A stretch of 64,000 nucleotides of DNA, from positions 186,001-250,000 of the forward strand of contig NZ_JAPQFJ010000001.1 in the NCBI RefSeq assembly GCF_026738875.1, in the 5' to 3' direction. Positions within the stretch are counted from its first letter, which is position 1; each line of letters opens with the position of its first letter. Below the pieces are notes generated by a model. It ran no database searches, was not told where the DNA came from, and saw only the letters and a program-made list of their open reading frames with translations. Made by a program: the position numbers and the translations under genes. The DNA is from Clostridium brassicae. GTDB lineage: Bacteria > Bacillota > Clostridia > Clostridiales > Clostridiaceae. This document shows, one piece after another, positions 1 to 8,681 of the stretch.

Positions 1-735
1 AGTGCTCCATGGGGAAAACTTATAGATGAAATGGCATTAGAGCTGGGATATGATAGGGACGTTTTTAAATCTATGGGCAATCATTTAGAATTAGCTGAAT
101 TTTACAATATAAGAAAGAACTCAATGGAATCGCTTATAAATTGGATGAATATAAACTGGCATAATAGCAATATAAAAATTCAAGATTCAAATGTACATAA
201 ATTAATTGTGGATTTAGATTTCCAAATTATATATACTACAAATTATGATAGATGGATTGAAAAAGCTTTTGAATATTATAACAAAGAATATACAAAAATT
301 GTTACAATGGATGATTTAGTAAATATTAAGGAAAATGTTACTGAAATAATAAAACTTCATGGTGATTTGAATGAAGAAAATTCTATAGTTTTAACAGAGT
401 CAAGTTATTTTGAAAGATTAAACTTCGAAAGTCCATTAGATATAAGACTTAAAGGAGATATATTAGGAAAATCTATACTATTTATAGGATATAGTTTAAA
501 TGATATAAATATAAGGTATTTATTATATAAATTAAATGATTTGTGGCAATGTTCAAAGAATAGATCATGTAGACCAAAGTCTTATATTTTTTTGTTAAAT
601 AAAAATTCAGTTCAACAAGAGATATTAGAAAATAGAGGAGTGGAGACGATAATTTATGATAGAGATGATAAACAGAACGGAATCCAAAATTTTTTAAAAG
701 AGCTTTGGATAAAAGTTAATGATTTTGAAAAATAA
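1..735 (+). CDS. SIR2-like domain protein, 5' end missing
   Basis: The reading frame is open from base 1, so the start lies upstream of the window; an internal ATG at 31 is not a convincing start because the upstream SAPWGKLIDEM residues fit the family. Seen: YTTNYD, a LHGD segment carrying the probable catalytic His, and FIGYSLND, all typical of SIR2_2-type NAD-binding domains. Such domains hydrolyse NAD in several anti-phage defence proteins and also occur in unrelated contexts. The N-terminal glycine-rich NAD loop is outside the window, so catalytic competence cannot be judged. No partner gene is visible downstream; the next gene is an unrelated transporter. Confidence 0.75.
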   Translation, partial: SAPWGKLIDEMALELGYDRDVFKSMGNHLELAEFYNIRKNSMESLINWMNINWHNSNIKIQDSNVHKLIVDLDFQIIYTTNYDRWIEKAFEYYNKEYTKIVTMDDLVNIKENVTEIIKLHGDLNEENSIVLTESSYFERLNFESPLDIRLKGDILGKSILFIGYSLNDINIRYLLYKLNDLWQCSKNRSCRPKSYIFLLNKNSVQQEILENRGVETIIYDRDDKQNGIQNFLKELWIKVNDFEK

Positions 736-767
736 TTATATAAAACTATATCAAATTACTAATTTAG

Positions 768-779
768 TATGATAAAATA
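768..779 (+). promoter_or_regulatory. Possible -10 region upstream of the antiporter gene
   Basis: TATGATAAAATA lies about 100 bases before the antiporter start. The same TATGATAAAAT core recurs before several genes further along. No good -35 was found, so this is only a candidate. Confidence 0.3.
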
Positions 780-875
780 GTAAAGTGTAATGAGTATATA
801 GCAGAAATAAATAATTTAAAAATGTAAAACATATACAAAGGATGAATTGTTGTACAAAATACGAGGAGGAAATTA

Positions 876-2309
876 ATGATATTGTTAAACCCAGTTGTTA
901 TTTCAGTTTTAGTTATGATAGTATTGAGTTTGCTGAACCTAAATGTAATATTAGCAATTCTTATTGCTGCCATTACTGCAGGAGTATCGTCAGGAATGTC
1001 ATTTCAAGATACTATGGCATTTTTAGTAAAAGGTATGGGTGGTAATTCGGAAACAGCTTTAAGTTATATTCTTTTAGGTGTTTTAGCAGTGGCTATAAGC
1101 CAAACAGGACTTGCAGAAATTTTAGCAAAAAAGATATCAGGAGTAGTTAAAGAAAGAAAAATAATGTTTATTTTATTAATTGCTTTTATAAGTTGTTTTT
1201 CTCAAAACCTTATTCCTGTACACATAGCTTTTATACCAATCCTTATACCACCATTACTTGAACTTATGAATAAATTAAAAATTGATAGAAGAGCAGTAGC
1301 ATGTGCGTTAACTTTTGGATTAGAAATCCCATATGTAGCTCTTCCAGTAGGATTTGGACTTATATTTCATAATATAATTAGGGATCAGATTATTTCAAAT
1401 GGCATAAAGGTAACTACAAATATGATATGGAAAGCTTTGTGGATTCCATCACTAGGTATGGTTGTAGGGCTTTTAGTTGCGGTATTTATTACTTATAGAA
1501 AACAAAGAGAATATAAAGAGATAGAGATTACTAATATAGAAAAGAATATAAATTATAGTATGGATTATGAAATAGAAACAACCATTAAAGACAAAAAGAT
1601 TAATGAAGATAAAGGACTTGAATCATCAGAAGAGTGGAAGTATGCACATGTAAATAATATTGATAAAGATGAAATTATACATAATGAAAGATTAACAAGA
1701 AATCAATATTCTGCATTAGTAGGTACCATAGTAGCATTTACCATTCAACTATTAACACAATCTTTGCCTTTAGGAGCATTAAGTGGAATTACTTTTATGA
1801 TAATTACAGGAGGAATAAAGTGGAAAGAAATAGACAAGCTTATGAATGAGGGAATAATTATGATGGCATTTATATCCTTTGTTATGCTTATAGCAGCAGG
1901 GTATGGAAATGTATTAAGACAAACTGGTTCTATAGAGGTATTAGTTACATCTGCTACCGCAGTTATTGCAGGTAATAAAATATTAGGTGCATTAATAATG
2001 CTTATTGTAGGTCTTTTTGTAACTATGGGAATAGGAACTTCTTTTGGAACAGTACCTATATTAGCAGCAATATATTGTCCTCTTGCACAAAGCTTAGGAT
2101 TCAGTACATTAGGAATTATAGCTCTTATAGGAACAGCAGGAGCATTAGGGGATGCAGGTTCTCCAGCTTCAGATAGCACTTTAGGACCAACATCGGGACT
2201 TAATGCAGACAACCAACATAATCATATATGGGACACATGTGTTCCTACATTTTTACATTTTAATATACCTTTGATTATTTTTGGAACGATAGCAGCAAAT
2301 ATATTATAG
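876..2309 (+). CDS. Na+/H+ antiporter family (NhaC/YuiF-like) permease
   Basis: A 477-residue polytopic membrane protein. The first 90 residues resemble the Na_H_antiport_2 N-terminal domain and the rest the NhaC-type antiporter domain, with glycine- and proline-rich helices near the C-terminus (GDAGSPASDSTLGPTSGLN). A hydrophilic, charged stretch at about residues 205-275 separates two halves of roughly equal hydrophobicity, as in inverted-repeat transporters. The ATG at 876 has GAGGAGGA five bases upstream. Family members are called sodium:proton antiporters, but related Bacillus proteins are thought to carry amino acids, so the substrate is unproven. It is transcribed alone and ends at a strong bidirectional hairpin. 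Confidence 0.85.
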   Translation: MILLNPVVISVLVMIVLSLLNLNVILAILIAAITAGVSSGMSFQDTMAFLVKGMGGNSETALSYILLGVLAVAISQTGLAEILAKKISGVVKERKIMFILLIAFISCFSQNLIPVHIAFIPILIPPLLELMNKLKIDRRAVACALTFGLEIPYVALPVGFGLIFHNIIRDQIISNGIKVTTNMIWKALWIPSLGMVVGLLVAVFITYRKQREYKEIEITNIEKNINYSMDYEIETTIKDKKINEDKGLESSEEWKYAHVNNIDKDEIIHNERLTRNQYSALVGTIVAFTIQLLTQSLPLGALSGITFMIITGGIKWKEIDKLMNEGIIMMAFISFVMLIAAGYGNVLRQTGSIEVLVTSATAVIAGNKILGALIMLIVGLFVTMGIGTSFGTVPILAAIYCPLAQSLGFSTLGIIALIGTAGALGDAGSPASDSTLGPTSGLNADNQHNHIWDTCVPTFLHFNIPLIIFGTIAANIL

Positions 2310-2416
2310 ATATAGAATTTGAAAATTCCTAACCGCGAAAAGAATAAATGCAAGTACCTTTATGAAAGTATGTAATAGTTATTAAAGATTAGTGAGTTTA
2401 GAAGAGTATAAGAAAG

Positions 2417-2455
2417 AAAACCCTATTGAAAAGATAAACTTTTCAATAGGGTTTT
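2417..2455. terminator. Bidirectional terminator hairpin
   Basis: Two perfect 17-base arms (2417-2433 and 2439-2455) with a 5-base loop. The arms start with AAAA and end with TTTT, so either strand gives a U-tract. It lies between two convergent genes. Confidence 0.9.
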
Positions 2456-2546
2456 ATAAATATAAAATTTTCTAATATCCAAATAAAATAGTTTTAGATT
2501 TAATTACTAGTTTGAATTTTCAAAGGTATAAAATTTAAACTAAAAA

Positions 2547-3296
2547 CTATTGTTCTTTTCTCATAAGAAAACCAAATTTTTCTTTCTTTGGTGTTGATGA
2601 AGATATATTTCTTGTATGAAGAGTATTTTTATATTCTGAAACTTGGCTATCACATACATAAGCATAATCTGTTTTACCTTCTTTTACCCATTTTATAAAA
2701 ACATATGTATGAGATGGTGAACCGCCTTCTTTAGAAGGGGCTGCAAAACAAATATCACCTTTTTGAAGTTGTTTATAATCAGTTATCTTTTTCCAACCAT
2801 TTTTTTCAAGTTCTGCTACTAAAGTCTTAGTGTTTATAGCTGATTTAGATATAGTTTGTCCGTTGTTTCTTAATACTTGAGATATAAAGATAGATGAAGT
2901 TCCTTTTTCGCTTCCTGAATTTAATTTTACAGCTTCTGAAAATGTTTTTTTCCTATTAGCTTCAACATCAAGGTACTTGTAAATTTTTTCATTTAGTGCT
3001 TCTGCAGTAGGTGCAGAAGGAGTGTTTTTAGTCGAATCTGTTCCTTTGTTTGCATCAGAAGCAATTTGTTCTTCAGCATGAGTACTATTTTTAGACATAC
3101 TTACTGAAAAAGATATCATTTGTTTTACTGTAATAATAGCTAGAATAAAGATAGGTATAGCTATTATAAGGAAAGCCATAGTACTTTTTTTCTCATATTG
3201 TTCTTCCATTTGTTGCATTTCATTTATATATTTTTTACTTTCTTCGCTACTTTCTAGGTTGGTTAAATGATTCTCAAAATTCTTTTTTTTATTCAT
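2547..3296 (-). CDS. Membrane-anchored NlpC/P60-like domain protein, catalytic Cys apparently absent
   Basis: 249 residues. An N-terminal charged, coiled-coil-prone segment (1-38) precedes one membrane span (about 40-64), then a Ser/Thr/Ala-rich linker and an extracytoplasmic C-terminal domain (about 110-249). That domain reads like an NlpC/P60 or amidase-like papain fold: a helix ending SQVLRNNGQ, then a QKGDICF strand, then SHTYVFI. The position where NlpC/P60 enzymes have DCSGF reads GTSSIF, so the nucleophile cysteine seems to be replaced. The assignment rests on pattern memory; it could instead be a wall-binding or regulatory protein. It stands alone between terminators. Confidence 0.5.
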   Translation of the reverse strand: MNKKKNFENHLTNLESSEESKKYINEMQQMEEQYEKKSTMAFLIIAIPIFILAIITVKQMISFSVSMSKNSTHAEEQIASDANKGTDSTKNTPSAPTAEALNEKIYKYLDVEANRKKTFSEAVKLNSGSEKGTSSIFISQVLRNNGQTISKSAINTKTLVAELEKNGWKKITDYKQLQKGDICFAAPSKEGGSPSHTYVFIKWVKEGKTDYAYVCDSQVSEYKNTLHTRNISSSTPKKEKFGFLMRKEQ

Positions 3297-3601
3297 AGGT
3301 TAATCTACTCCTATAACATAATATTTTATAATATGAATTTTACATAACATATCTTGTAGTACTGACTTTATTTTGTTACCATTATAATTTTAGCAGATTA
3401 CATTTAGTAAGTAAATAAGCATATTGTTATAAATTTGTTACTATAGAGCATAATTAGACTTTATCTGTCGTATTATAGGGTGATTATAGATAATTTATGT
3501 TAATAAAATATCTATAAAATTATGGAAGAAAAGAGCAAATCCTAAAAGGATTTGCTTATATTATTTAGAAATGAATAAATTTTTAAAATTTAGTATGTTT
3601 T
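3297..3601. other. AT-rich intergenic region
   Basis: Contains the promoter area of the minus-strand membrane-anchored protein and, at 3534-3556, the terminator of the next minus-strand gene. No coding signal was seen. Confidence 0.6.
3534..3556 (-). terminator. Rho-independent terminator of the PF04020 gene
   Basis: Perfect 10-base arms AGCAAATCCT / AGGATTTGCT with a 3-base loop, followed on the minus strand by a T-rich stretch. It lies 45 bases past the stop codon. Confidence 0.8.
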
Positions 3602-3976
3602 CTACATAGCCCTACCAGGTATTATGGCATCTAATATTCCAATTACTATAGATGCTAAAATAGCACCAATTATAGATACCCTCATATTAGGAACTATAAA
3701 TTGAGTCGCGTATAAGATTATAGCTGAAATTACAAAGCCTTTTATTCCTTTTCCAAAAGGTGAGGCATCGACGCCCATTAACTTTTCAACTAGGTAATCT
3801 AATATAGTTATTACAACTGCAGCTAGTATAATTGCCCATAAACCTACAATACTGAATCCAGGAGTTAAAAATGAAGTTATAGCTAATACAATAGCAATTA
3901 ATACGAACCTCAATAAATAACTTCCTATATCAGATTTTCTTTCATCATTTCTCTCCTCATTTCTTTTTTCACCCAT
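3602..3976 (-). CDS. PF04020 (phage holin 4-2 / YvlD-like) membrane protein
   Basis: 124 residues: a short charged N-terminus (MGEKRNEERNDERK) then about four hydrophobic helices, matching the small PF04020 family often labelled phage holin family protein. There is no phage context, so a housekeeping membrane role is more likely. I start it at the ATG at 3976: the GAGGAG ribosome binding site is then 8 bases away, whereas the in-frame GTG at 3985 overlaps that site. It is divergent from a TetR regulator, with a shared 177-base intergenic region, so regulation by that protein is possible. Confidence 0.8.
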   Translation of the reverse strand: MGEKRNEERNDERKSDIGSYLLRFVLIAIVLAITSFLTPGFSIVGLWAIILAAVVITILDYLVEKLMGVDASPFGKGIKGFVISAIILYATQFIVPNMRVSIIGAILASIVIGILDAIIPGRAM

Positions 3977-4097
3977 AATATTCACTCCTCACATAAAATA
4001 ATTCTTAGGTTTATCTATAAGTTAATTTTATATAATTAATTATGGATTAACCTACATAGTATATAATGCGTATATATTATGCAAAAAATTCTTTTTG

Positions 4098-4126
4098 TTG
4101 AAAAATTCATTGTTTTATAGTAAAAT
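4098..4126 (+). promoter_or_regulatory. Sigma-A promoter of the TetR gene
   Basis: TTGAAA at 4098-4103, a 17-base spacer, then TAAAAT at 4121-4126, lying 28 bases before the ATG. Confidence 0.65.
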
Positions 4127-4153
4127 GTGAACAATTTGCGAAAGGGTGATATC

Positions 4154-4684
4154 ATGCCTAAAATAATTGAAAATGCTAGAGAAAAACTTATACAAGAAGG
4201 AAGAAAAATTCTTATTAACAGTAGCTATAAGGATTTAAACATAAGAGAACTTGTTAAAAACTGTGGCATTGGCATAGGAACTTTTTATAATTATTTTGGA
4301 AACAAGGATGAATTAGTGATGGATATTTTTAAAGAAGATTGGAAAAAAATTTTAAAATTTATAGATGAAATGAAAGAGAGCGATATAGAATTCAAATTTA
4401 AGTTAGAAAAGATATATACCTATATAAATGAATTTCTTAAAAATTATATGCCTATTTTTTATGAAATAGCTATAGCCAAAAGAGATTCAAAAGGCAAAAA
4501 TAAGTATGTAGGTTACATTTATACTAGTATGGAAGAGCTAATTGAAATAGAAAAGCGAAAAGGTAACATAACAAGCAAACTTTCATCTTATAAATTGGCA
4601 TATCTAATTATTACTAATCTAATATCCTTGTCGAGAGAAAATTACATGAGCTTTGATGAATTATACTATAGTTTAAAAATATAA
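4154..4684 (+). CDS. TetR/AcrR family transcriptional regulator
   Basis: 176 residues. The N-terminal helix-turn-helix is clear: SYKDLNIRELVKNCGIGIGT followed by FYNYFGNKDEL, the TetR signature. The C-terminal ligand domain is divergent, as usual. The ATG at 4154 has AAAGGG seven bases upstream; a GTG at 4127 would add nine residues but has no ribosome binding site and overlaps the -10 box. Divergent from the PF04020 gene, which may be its target together with itself. The ligand is unknown. Confidence 0.85.
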   Translation: MPKIIENAREKLIQEGRKILINSSYKDLNIRELVKNCGIGIGTFYNYFGNKDELVMDIFKEDWKKILKFIDEMKESDIEFKFKLEKIYTYINEFLKNYMPIFYEIAIAKRDSKGKNKYVGYIYTSMEELIEIEKRKGNITSKLSSYKLAYLIITNLISLSRENYMSFDELYYSLKI

Positions 4685-4781
4685 AAATGATGTCAATTAC
4701 AGTAAGATATCATTAAGTTGGAAACAACATAAACTTCAAGAGTTTGTCAAGGAAAAAACCTCTCTATAATTTATTATCGTA

Positions 4782-4890
4782 AATAATTTGCATTTAGAAT
4801 TAAGCCTTTAACGGATAACTTATTCTATGATATGTTTAATAAGTTATTCAATTTGTATAATATTAAGAATAATTCTAAATGCAAATTAAT
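4782..4890. repeat. Long nested inverted repeat between convergent genes
   Basis: Outer arms 4782-4801 and 4871-4890 match at 19 of 20 bases. Inside them is a second perfect 10-base hairpin (ATAACTTATT at 4815-4824 and AATAAGTTAT at 4838-4847). Could be a bidirectional terminator, a MITE remnant or a structured RNA. Confidence 0.7.
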
Positions 4891-4892
4891 GT

Positions 4893-5978
4893 TTAAATAA
4901 GATTGTTTTTTAAGTGAACCATAAAATCTTGAACATTTGTAACGATAGTTGTAACTTCTAAGGAACCTCTATCTCCTAATTTATTTACAGCAAATTCAGC
5001 GATGTCAACATTATAGATATAGACCGGTCTTATTTTATTATCTACAATAGTATAAGAAGGTGTCATATTACCAGTTGCTATAGTATGTAATGTAGTGGCA
5101 AGACAAATAACGGTAGTAGCTTTTCGTGTTTGAGCTCTCATTGCATCTTGTGCTTCATAAGCATTTCCATATACAGGAGGTAATGGGCCATCATCTCTTA
5201 TAGATCCTGCAAGAACTATAGGTATATTTTTTTCTACACATTTTTTTATAACCCCATCTTTAACTTTACCTTCACTAATAAAGTTTTCAATGGAGCCAGA
5301 TCTTCTTACTTCATTAATTAATTCAAGGTGATTATAATGACCATTTGGCTGAGAAGCTTGAGTATATATGTCTTGGCCTAATGCAGTACCAAGGTAGCCA
5401 CCTTCTAAATCATGAGTAGCCATGGCATTTCCTGCCATTAAGGCATGTACATATCCATTTTCAACAAGAGAAGATAGAGCGTTTCTTGTGTCATGATCAA
5501 ATATAACGGCAGGTCCAAGAACCCATACAATATGTCCATTATCTCTATCATGTTTTAGTCTTTCATAAAGTTGATCATAGTCTTTTGAAAATGCAGTTTC
5601 TCTTGACCTACCAGTTCTAAAAGCAAAAGTATCATTAATTTTATTTTCAGATTTAAAACCCTTTGTATACATGTAAATTCCTTCACTGGCATCCTCAGTT
5701 CTTCCAACAACTACTTTATCACCTACATGTAAATTTCTAAATTCTATTATTTCTATTATGGTATTGTTTTTTACAACGGGAACACAATCCATACGACTTT
5801 GAGCAGGTAATAACCACTTACCATCTACTTTAAAGTATTCAGGATAAATAGACATTGCATGGAAGTTTTTAGGTGCAACACCGTCTTTAATAACCTCTAT
5901 AGTTGTACAGTTAGGTGCATTTTTTAGAAAACTTTGATTAAAATCCGGTGGTGTAAATTCAGGTAGTTTAAAAGTCAT
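4893..5978 (-). CDS. LOR/SDH-type, ArgZ/AgrE C-terminal-like (TIGR00300) protein; candidate ornithine cyclodeaminase
   Basis: 361 residues. The first 110 residues carry the LOR/SDH conserved domain pattern (LLPAQSRMDCVPVV, then HVGDKVVVGRTED). The remainder looks like the Rossmann-type domain found at the C-terminus of cyanobacterial ArgZ/AgrE and in the archaeal alternative ornithine cyclodeaminase, with VWVLGPAVIFDHDTR and MAGNAMATHDLEG segments. From family knowledge the likely chemistry is NAD-dependent conversion of ornithine to proline plus ammonia, but the substrate cannot be read from sequence. It follows the MBL hydrolase gene (14 bases apart), so the two are probably co-transcribed. 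Confidence 0.6.
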   Translation of the reverse strand: MTFKLPEFTPPDFNQSFLKNAPNCTTIEVIKDGVAPKNFHAMSIYPEYFKVDGKWLLPAQSRMDCVPVVKNNTIIEIIEFRNLHVGDKVVVGRTEDASEGIYMYTKGFKSENKINDTFAFRTGRSRETAFSKDYDQLYERLKHDRDNGHIVWVLGPAVIFDHDTRNALSSLVENGYVHALMAGNAMATHDLEGGYLGTALGQDIYTQASQPNGHYNHLELINEVRRSGSIENFISEGKVKDGVIKKCVEKNIPIVLAGSIRDDGPLPPVYGNAYEAQDAMRAQTRKATTVICLATTLHTIATGNMTPSYTIVDNKIRPVYIYNVDIAEFAVNKLGDRGSLEVTTIVTNVQDFMVHLKNNLI

Positions 5979-5992
5979 TATGTATCCTCCTT

Positions 5993-6799
5993 TTATTTAA
6001 GATCTATTACTTCTAAATCATTAGGAACTAAAAGATGTCCATTAAAATATTTTTCACCTTCTTCTACATAGCGAACTTTTCTAGTTTTAATATCATTGTC
6101 TATAGTGTGAAATAAAAGCAGATTCTTTATTTTTAAACTTTCTGCACTTTCACAAGCATCTTTTACAGTAGCATGATGTTTTTCATAAGGGTGGAATATA
6201 TCCTTTTCTGAGTAAAGGCAGAAAGCTTCATGTAGAAGATAGTCACATCCATTTACATAATTAAATACTTCTTCATGATAAGGTTCATCTCCAAGAAATA
6301 CTAAAGTTTTTTCATTAGATAAGTTTGCTTTAAACCCAAATTGAATTACTTTTGTACTTTGAATATTAAAGAAGGTTATATCTAATCCAACTATAGTAAA
6401 AGAGGTATTGTCTTCTACGTTACAAAAGAAAATCCTATTATCTATGTATTTTGTAAACCTAGTCTGTAAAATTAAAGAGCAAATTTGTCTTATTATATTT
6501 TCTAAAGTTTTGTGGCAGTAAATGTGTAAATTATCTTTATAATTATTTTTAGATATTTCAGTGGCAACTGCTCTTATAATCCATATTATACCTGAAATAT
6601 GGTCATTATGTTCATGAGATATAAATACATTATGAATTTTATTTATAGGAATACTAGCTTTTTCAAGATTTGTTAGTATGGTATTTCCGCCGCCAGTGTC
6701 TACAAGAAAATAATCTTCATTTTTTGATAGGGTAAAGCAAGTGTTATAACATTTTGTAACCATAGCTGAGCCTGTACCCAGCATAGTCATTTTCTCCAT
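5993..6799 (-). CDS. MBL-fold metallo-hydrolase (RNase Z-like subgroup)
   Basis: 268 residues from the ATG at 6799, which has AGAGGAGG seven bases upstream; a longer start at 6847 lacks one. Seen: the metal-binding SHEHNDH motif at residues 61-67, LGTGSA near the N-terminus, FLGDEP and a late FHTI His. The length and order resemble RNase Z-like and phosphodiesterase-like MBL hydrolases. With the RNA-binding exosite arm not obvious, a small-molecule hydrolase role is more likely. It sits just upstream of the TIGR00300-type gene, so it may act on a related metabolite. Confidence 0.7.
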   Translation of the reverse strand: MEKMTMLGTGSAMVTKCYNTCFTLSKNEDYFLVDTGGGNTILTNLEKASIPINKIHNVFISHEHNDHISGIIWIIRAVATEISKNNYKDNLHIYCHKTLENIIRQICSLILQTRFTKYIDNRIFFCNVEDNTSFTIVGLDITFFNIQSTKVIQFGFKANLSNEKTLVFLGDEPYHEEVFNYVNGCDYLLHEAFCLYSEKDIFHPYEKHHATVKDACESAESLKIKNLLLFHTIDNDIKTRKVRYVEEGEKYFNGHLLVPNDLEVIDLK

Positions 6800-7007
6800 A
6801 TTGGACCTCCTCTGTAGTGCATTTTTATAATTATTAGGTTGCCTCATAATTTATTATAGTAACCAAATATAAATAGGGTTCTTGGCTCCGGATAGAGTAA
6901 AAACTCCACCTAAAACAAAGAATCCTCTTTATGTGAAAACTAAAAGTCTAGATGTAAGTAAATTTTATATATTTATTTTGCTTATGAATTAATGTGTAGT
7001 CTAAGTA

Positions 7008-7904
7008 TTATATATTATAATTATATTTTTTCAAAATTGATATAGGAAATTCTAGGCGAGCAGTCATTAAAGGATCTACCACTTGGCAAATTTTTAAGTT
7101 GCCTACTAAGGATAAAAGCATACCAGTTTCATAAGGGTCTAGATTTAATTCGTTAGTTAAAAACTTATACATATTTTTGGTTGCTTGTTTTGCAGCATCA
7201 TCTAAAGTTTTTTCTGAGGCAATAGTCATAATATGATCTCCCTCAATTACTATTGGAAGAGGTAAACTCTTATTTTTGATTATATCTATTTTAACTGTAA
7301 CTTCACCGTCTATTTCAAGGCCACATATAACTACTTCTCCATCACCCATTACAGCATGTAAATCGCCCATAGATAAAAGGGCACCCTTAACATTTACAGG
7401 CAAATAAACTGTAGAGTTTTTTATTATTCTTTTGCAATCCATATTTCCTCCATGAGTATAAGGCGTACATGTAGGAATATCTTCATCTGAAGGTGCTGTG
7501 CCTATAACACCTATCATTGGATTTACAGGTATTTCTAAAATTTCGTTAAAAATTGCTTTATCATCTCTTATAGGTATAACTTTAAACTTTGTTTCATCAA
7601 AAAATTCACCTAGTACCCCTAAGTTAGGTCTTAATACCATAGTACCTATATTACTTATATTAATATCTATAATTTCTATCTTTAAAATATCATTAACTTC
7701 TGCACCTTCTATATATAGTGGACCAGTTGCAGGATTATTAAAATTTTGTTTTACAGTACTTACTGGTGTATTTTTAGATTTTATTTGATTACTATAGCAG
7801 TCGTATGTTTCAAAAATAATTGTTTCACCAGAATTTATTTTTTCAATTGGCTTATGATTTTTAGACATAGTAAATATACAATGTTCTCTTTTTATTTTTT
7901 TCAT
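7008..7904 (-). CDS. Acetamidase/formamidase family protein
   Basis: 298 residues with the FmdA/AmdA order: an NPATGPLYIEGAEVNDIL segment, GVIGTAPS, HGGNMDCK and SMGDLHAVMGDGEV, which includes the metal-ligand His and Asp residues. Enzymes of this family hydrolyse short amides to ammonia and a carboxylate. The ATG at 7904 has GTGGGG eight bases upstream and is preferred to the GTG at 7913. It is separated from the MBL gene by about 200 bases and reads in the same direction, so a nitrogen-release theme is plausible for these three genes. Confidence 0.8.
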   Translation of the reverse strand: MKKIKREHCIFTMSKNHKPIEKINSGETIIFETYDCYSNQIKSKNTPVSTVKQNFNNPATGPLYIEGAEVNDILKIEIIDINISNIGTMVLRPNLGVLGEFFDETKFKVIPIRDDKAIFNEILEIPVNPMIGVIGTAPSDEDIPTCTPYTHGGNMDCKRIIKNSTVYLPVNVKGALLSMGDLHAVMGDGEVVICGLEIDGEVTVKIDIIKNKSLPLPIVIEGDHIMTIASEKTLDDAAKQATKNMYKFLTNELNLDPYETGMLLSLVGNLKICQVVDPLMTARLEFPISILKKYNYNI

Positions 7905-7991
7905 ATAAAACACCCCACTAAATATTATTGTATCAATACTATAACATAAAGAAATATAATAGTTAATATTGTTTTAATAAGATGATAATGG

Positions 7992-8681
7992 CTATTGATA
8001 TATGTCACCTGCTAATTTTTTTAGTGAGTTTCTATTTAAAACAATAATTGAGTTTTTTTCTTTTTTTATTATTTTTTCATTACATAGTTTGTTTAACGTT
8101 CTCATTAAATGTCTATAACTAGTTCCAAGCAAATCAGCCATTTCAGTTAAATTGTATGTATAAAGTTCATTTATTTGTGATGAGTTATTATTAGATGTTA
8201 TAGCTAGAATGTAACTTGCAAGTCTGTTTTCTAAAGGATATAGAAGATTAATTGAACTATATTTTGAGAATTTATCTAGTTTATTACTTAAGCTTTTACA
8301 TATATACTTTAAAAATTTAGTATCGTTAATTGCATTTTTTCTTAGGATACTCATAGGAATACCTATGCACAATGAGTTTTCTATAGCTTGAATATTAGAA
8401 GAAGCTGTATCCATATCAATAAATTCCATATCTCCAAATATACTTAAAGGTTTATAGAATGATAACAATAATGATTTACCGTTTTCTAATAAAGAGTAGG
8501 CCTTTACTTTGCCTTCTACTAGAAAATAAAAATAATTTATTTTTTCATTGGATCTACAAATATTTTCATTTTTATTAAAGGGGAGTAATTCCATGTAACG
8601 TTTTATATCCCCATCAAAGATATCCATAATATGATATTTGTTTATATAATATTCTAATTCATTTTCGGACTTAATTTTCAT
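7992..8681 (-). CDS. Crp/Fnr family regulator, YeiL-like
   Basis: 229 residues: an N-terminal cNMP-binding-type beta barrel (NYFYFLVEGKVKAYSLLENGKSLLLSF type pattern, about residues 45-130) and a C-terminal winged helix (NLTEMADLLGTSYRHLMRTL, about 175-200). The best memory match is YeiL, a nitrogen-starvation-linked regulator beside nucleoside genes in E. coli. Here it is divergent from a transporter pair followed by adenosine deaminase, which supports a nucleoside role. An AGGAGG-type site precedes the ATG. No Cys cluster for Fe-S binding is evident. Confidence 0.75.
   Translation of the reverse strand: MKIKSENELEYYINKYHIMDIFDGDIKRYMELLPFNKNENICRSNEKINYFYFLVEGKVKAYSLLENGKSLLLSFYKPLSIFGDMEFIDMDTASSNIQAIENSLCIGIPMSILRKNAINDTKFLKYICKSLSNKLDKFSKYSSINLLYPLENRLASYILAITSNNNSSQINELYTYNLTEMADLLGTSYRHLMRTLNKLCNEKIIKKEKNSIIVLNRNSLKKLAGDIYQ

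Noticed and set aside
1745-2212. 155-codon open frame on the minus strand inside the antiporter gene
   Set aside because: No ribosome site; proline- and isoleucine-rich composition typical of the antisense of a membrane gene.
3602-3976. Prophage holin
   Set aside because: PF04020 proteins are widespread in non-phage contexts, and no lysin or other phage gene is nearby.
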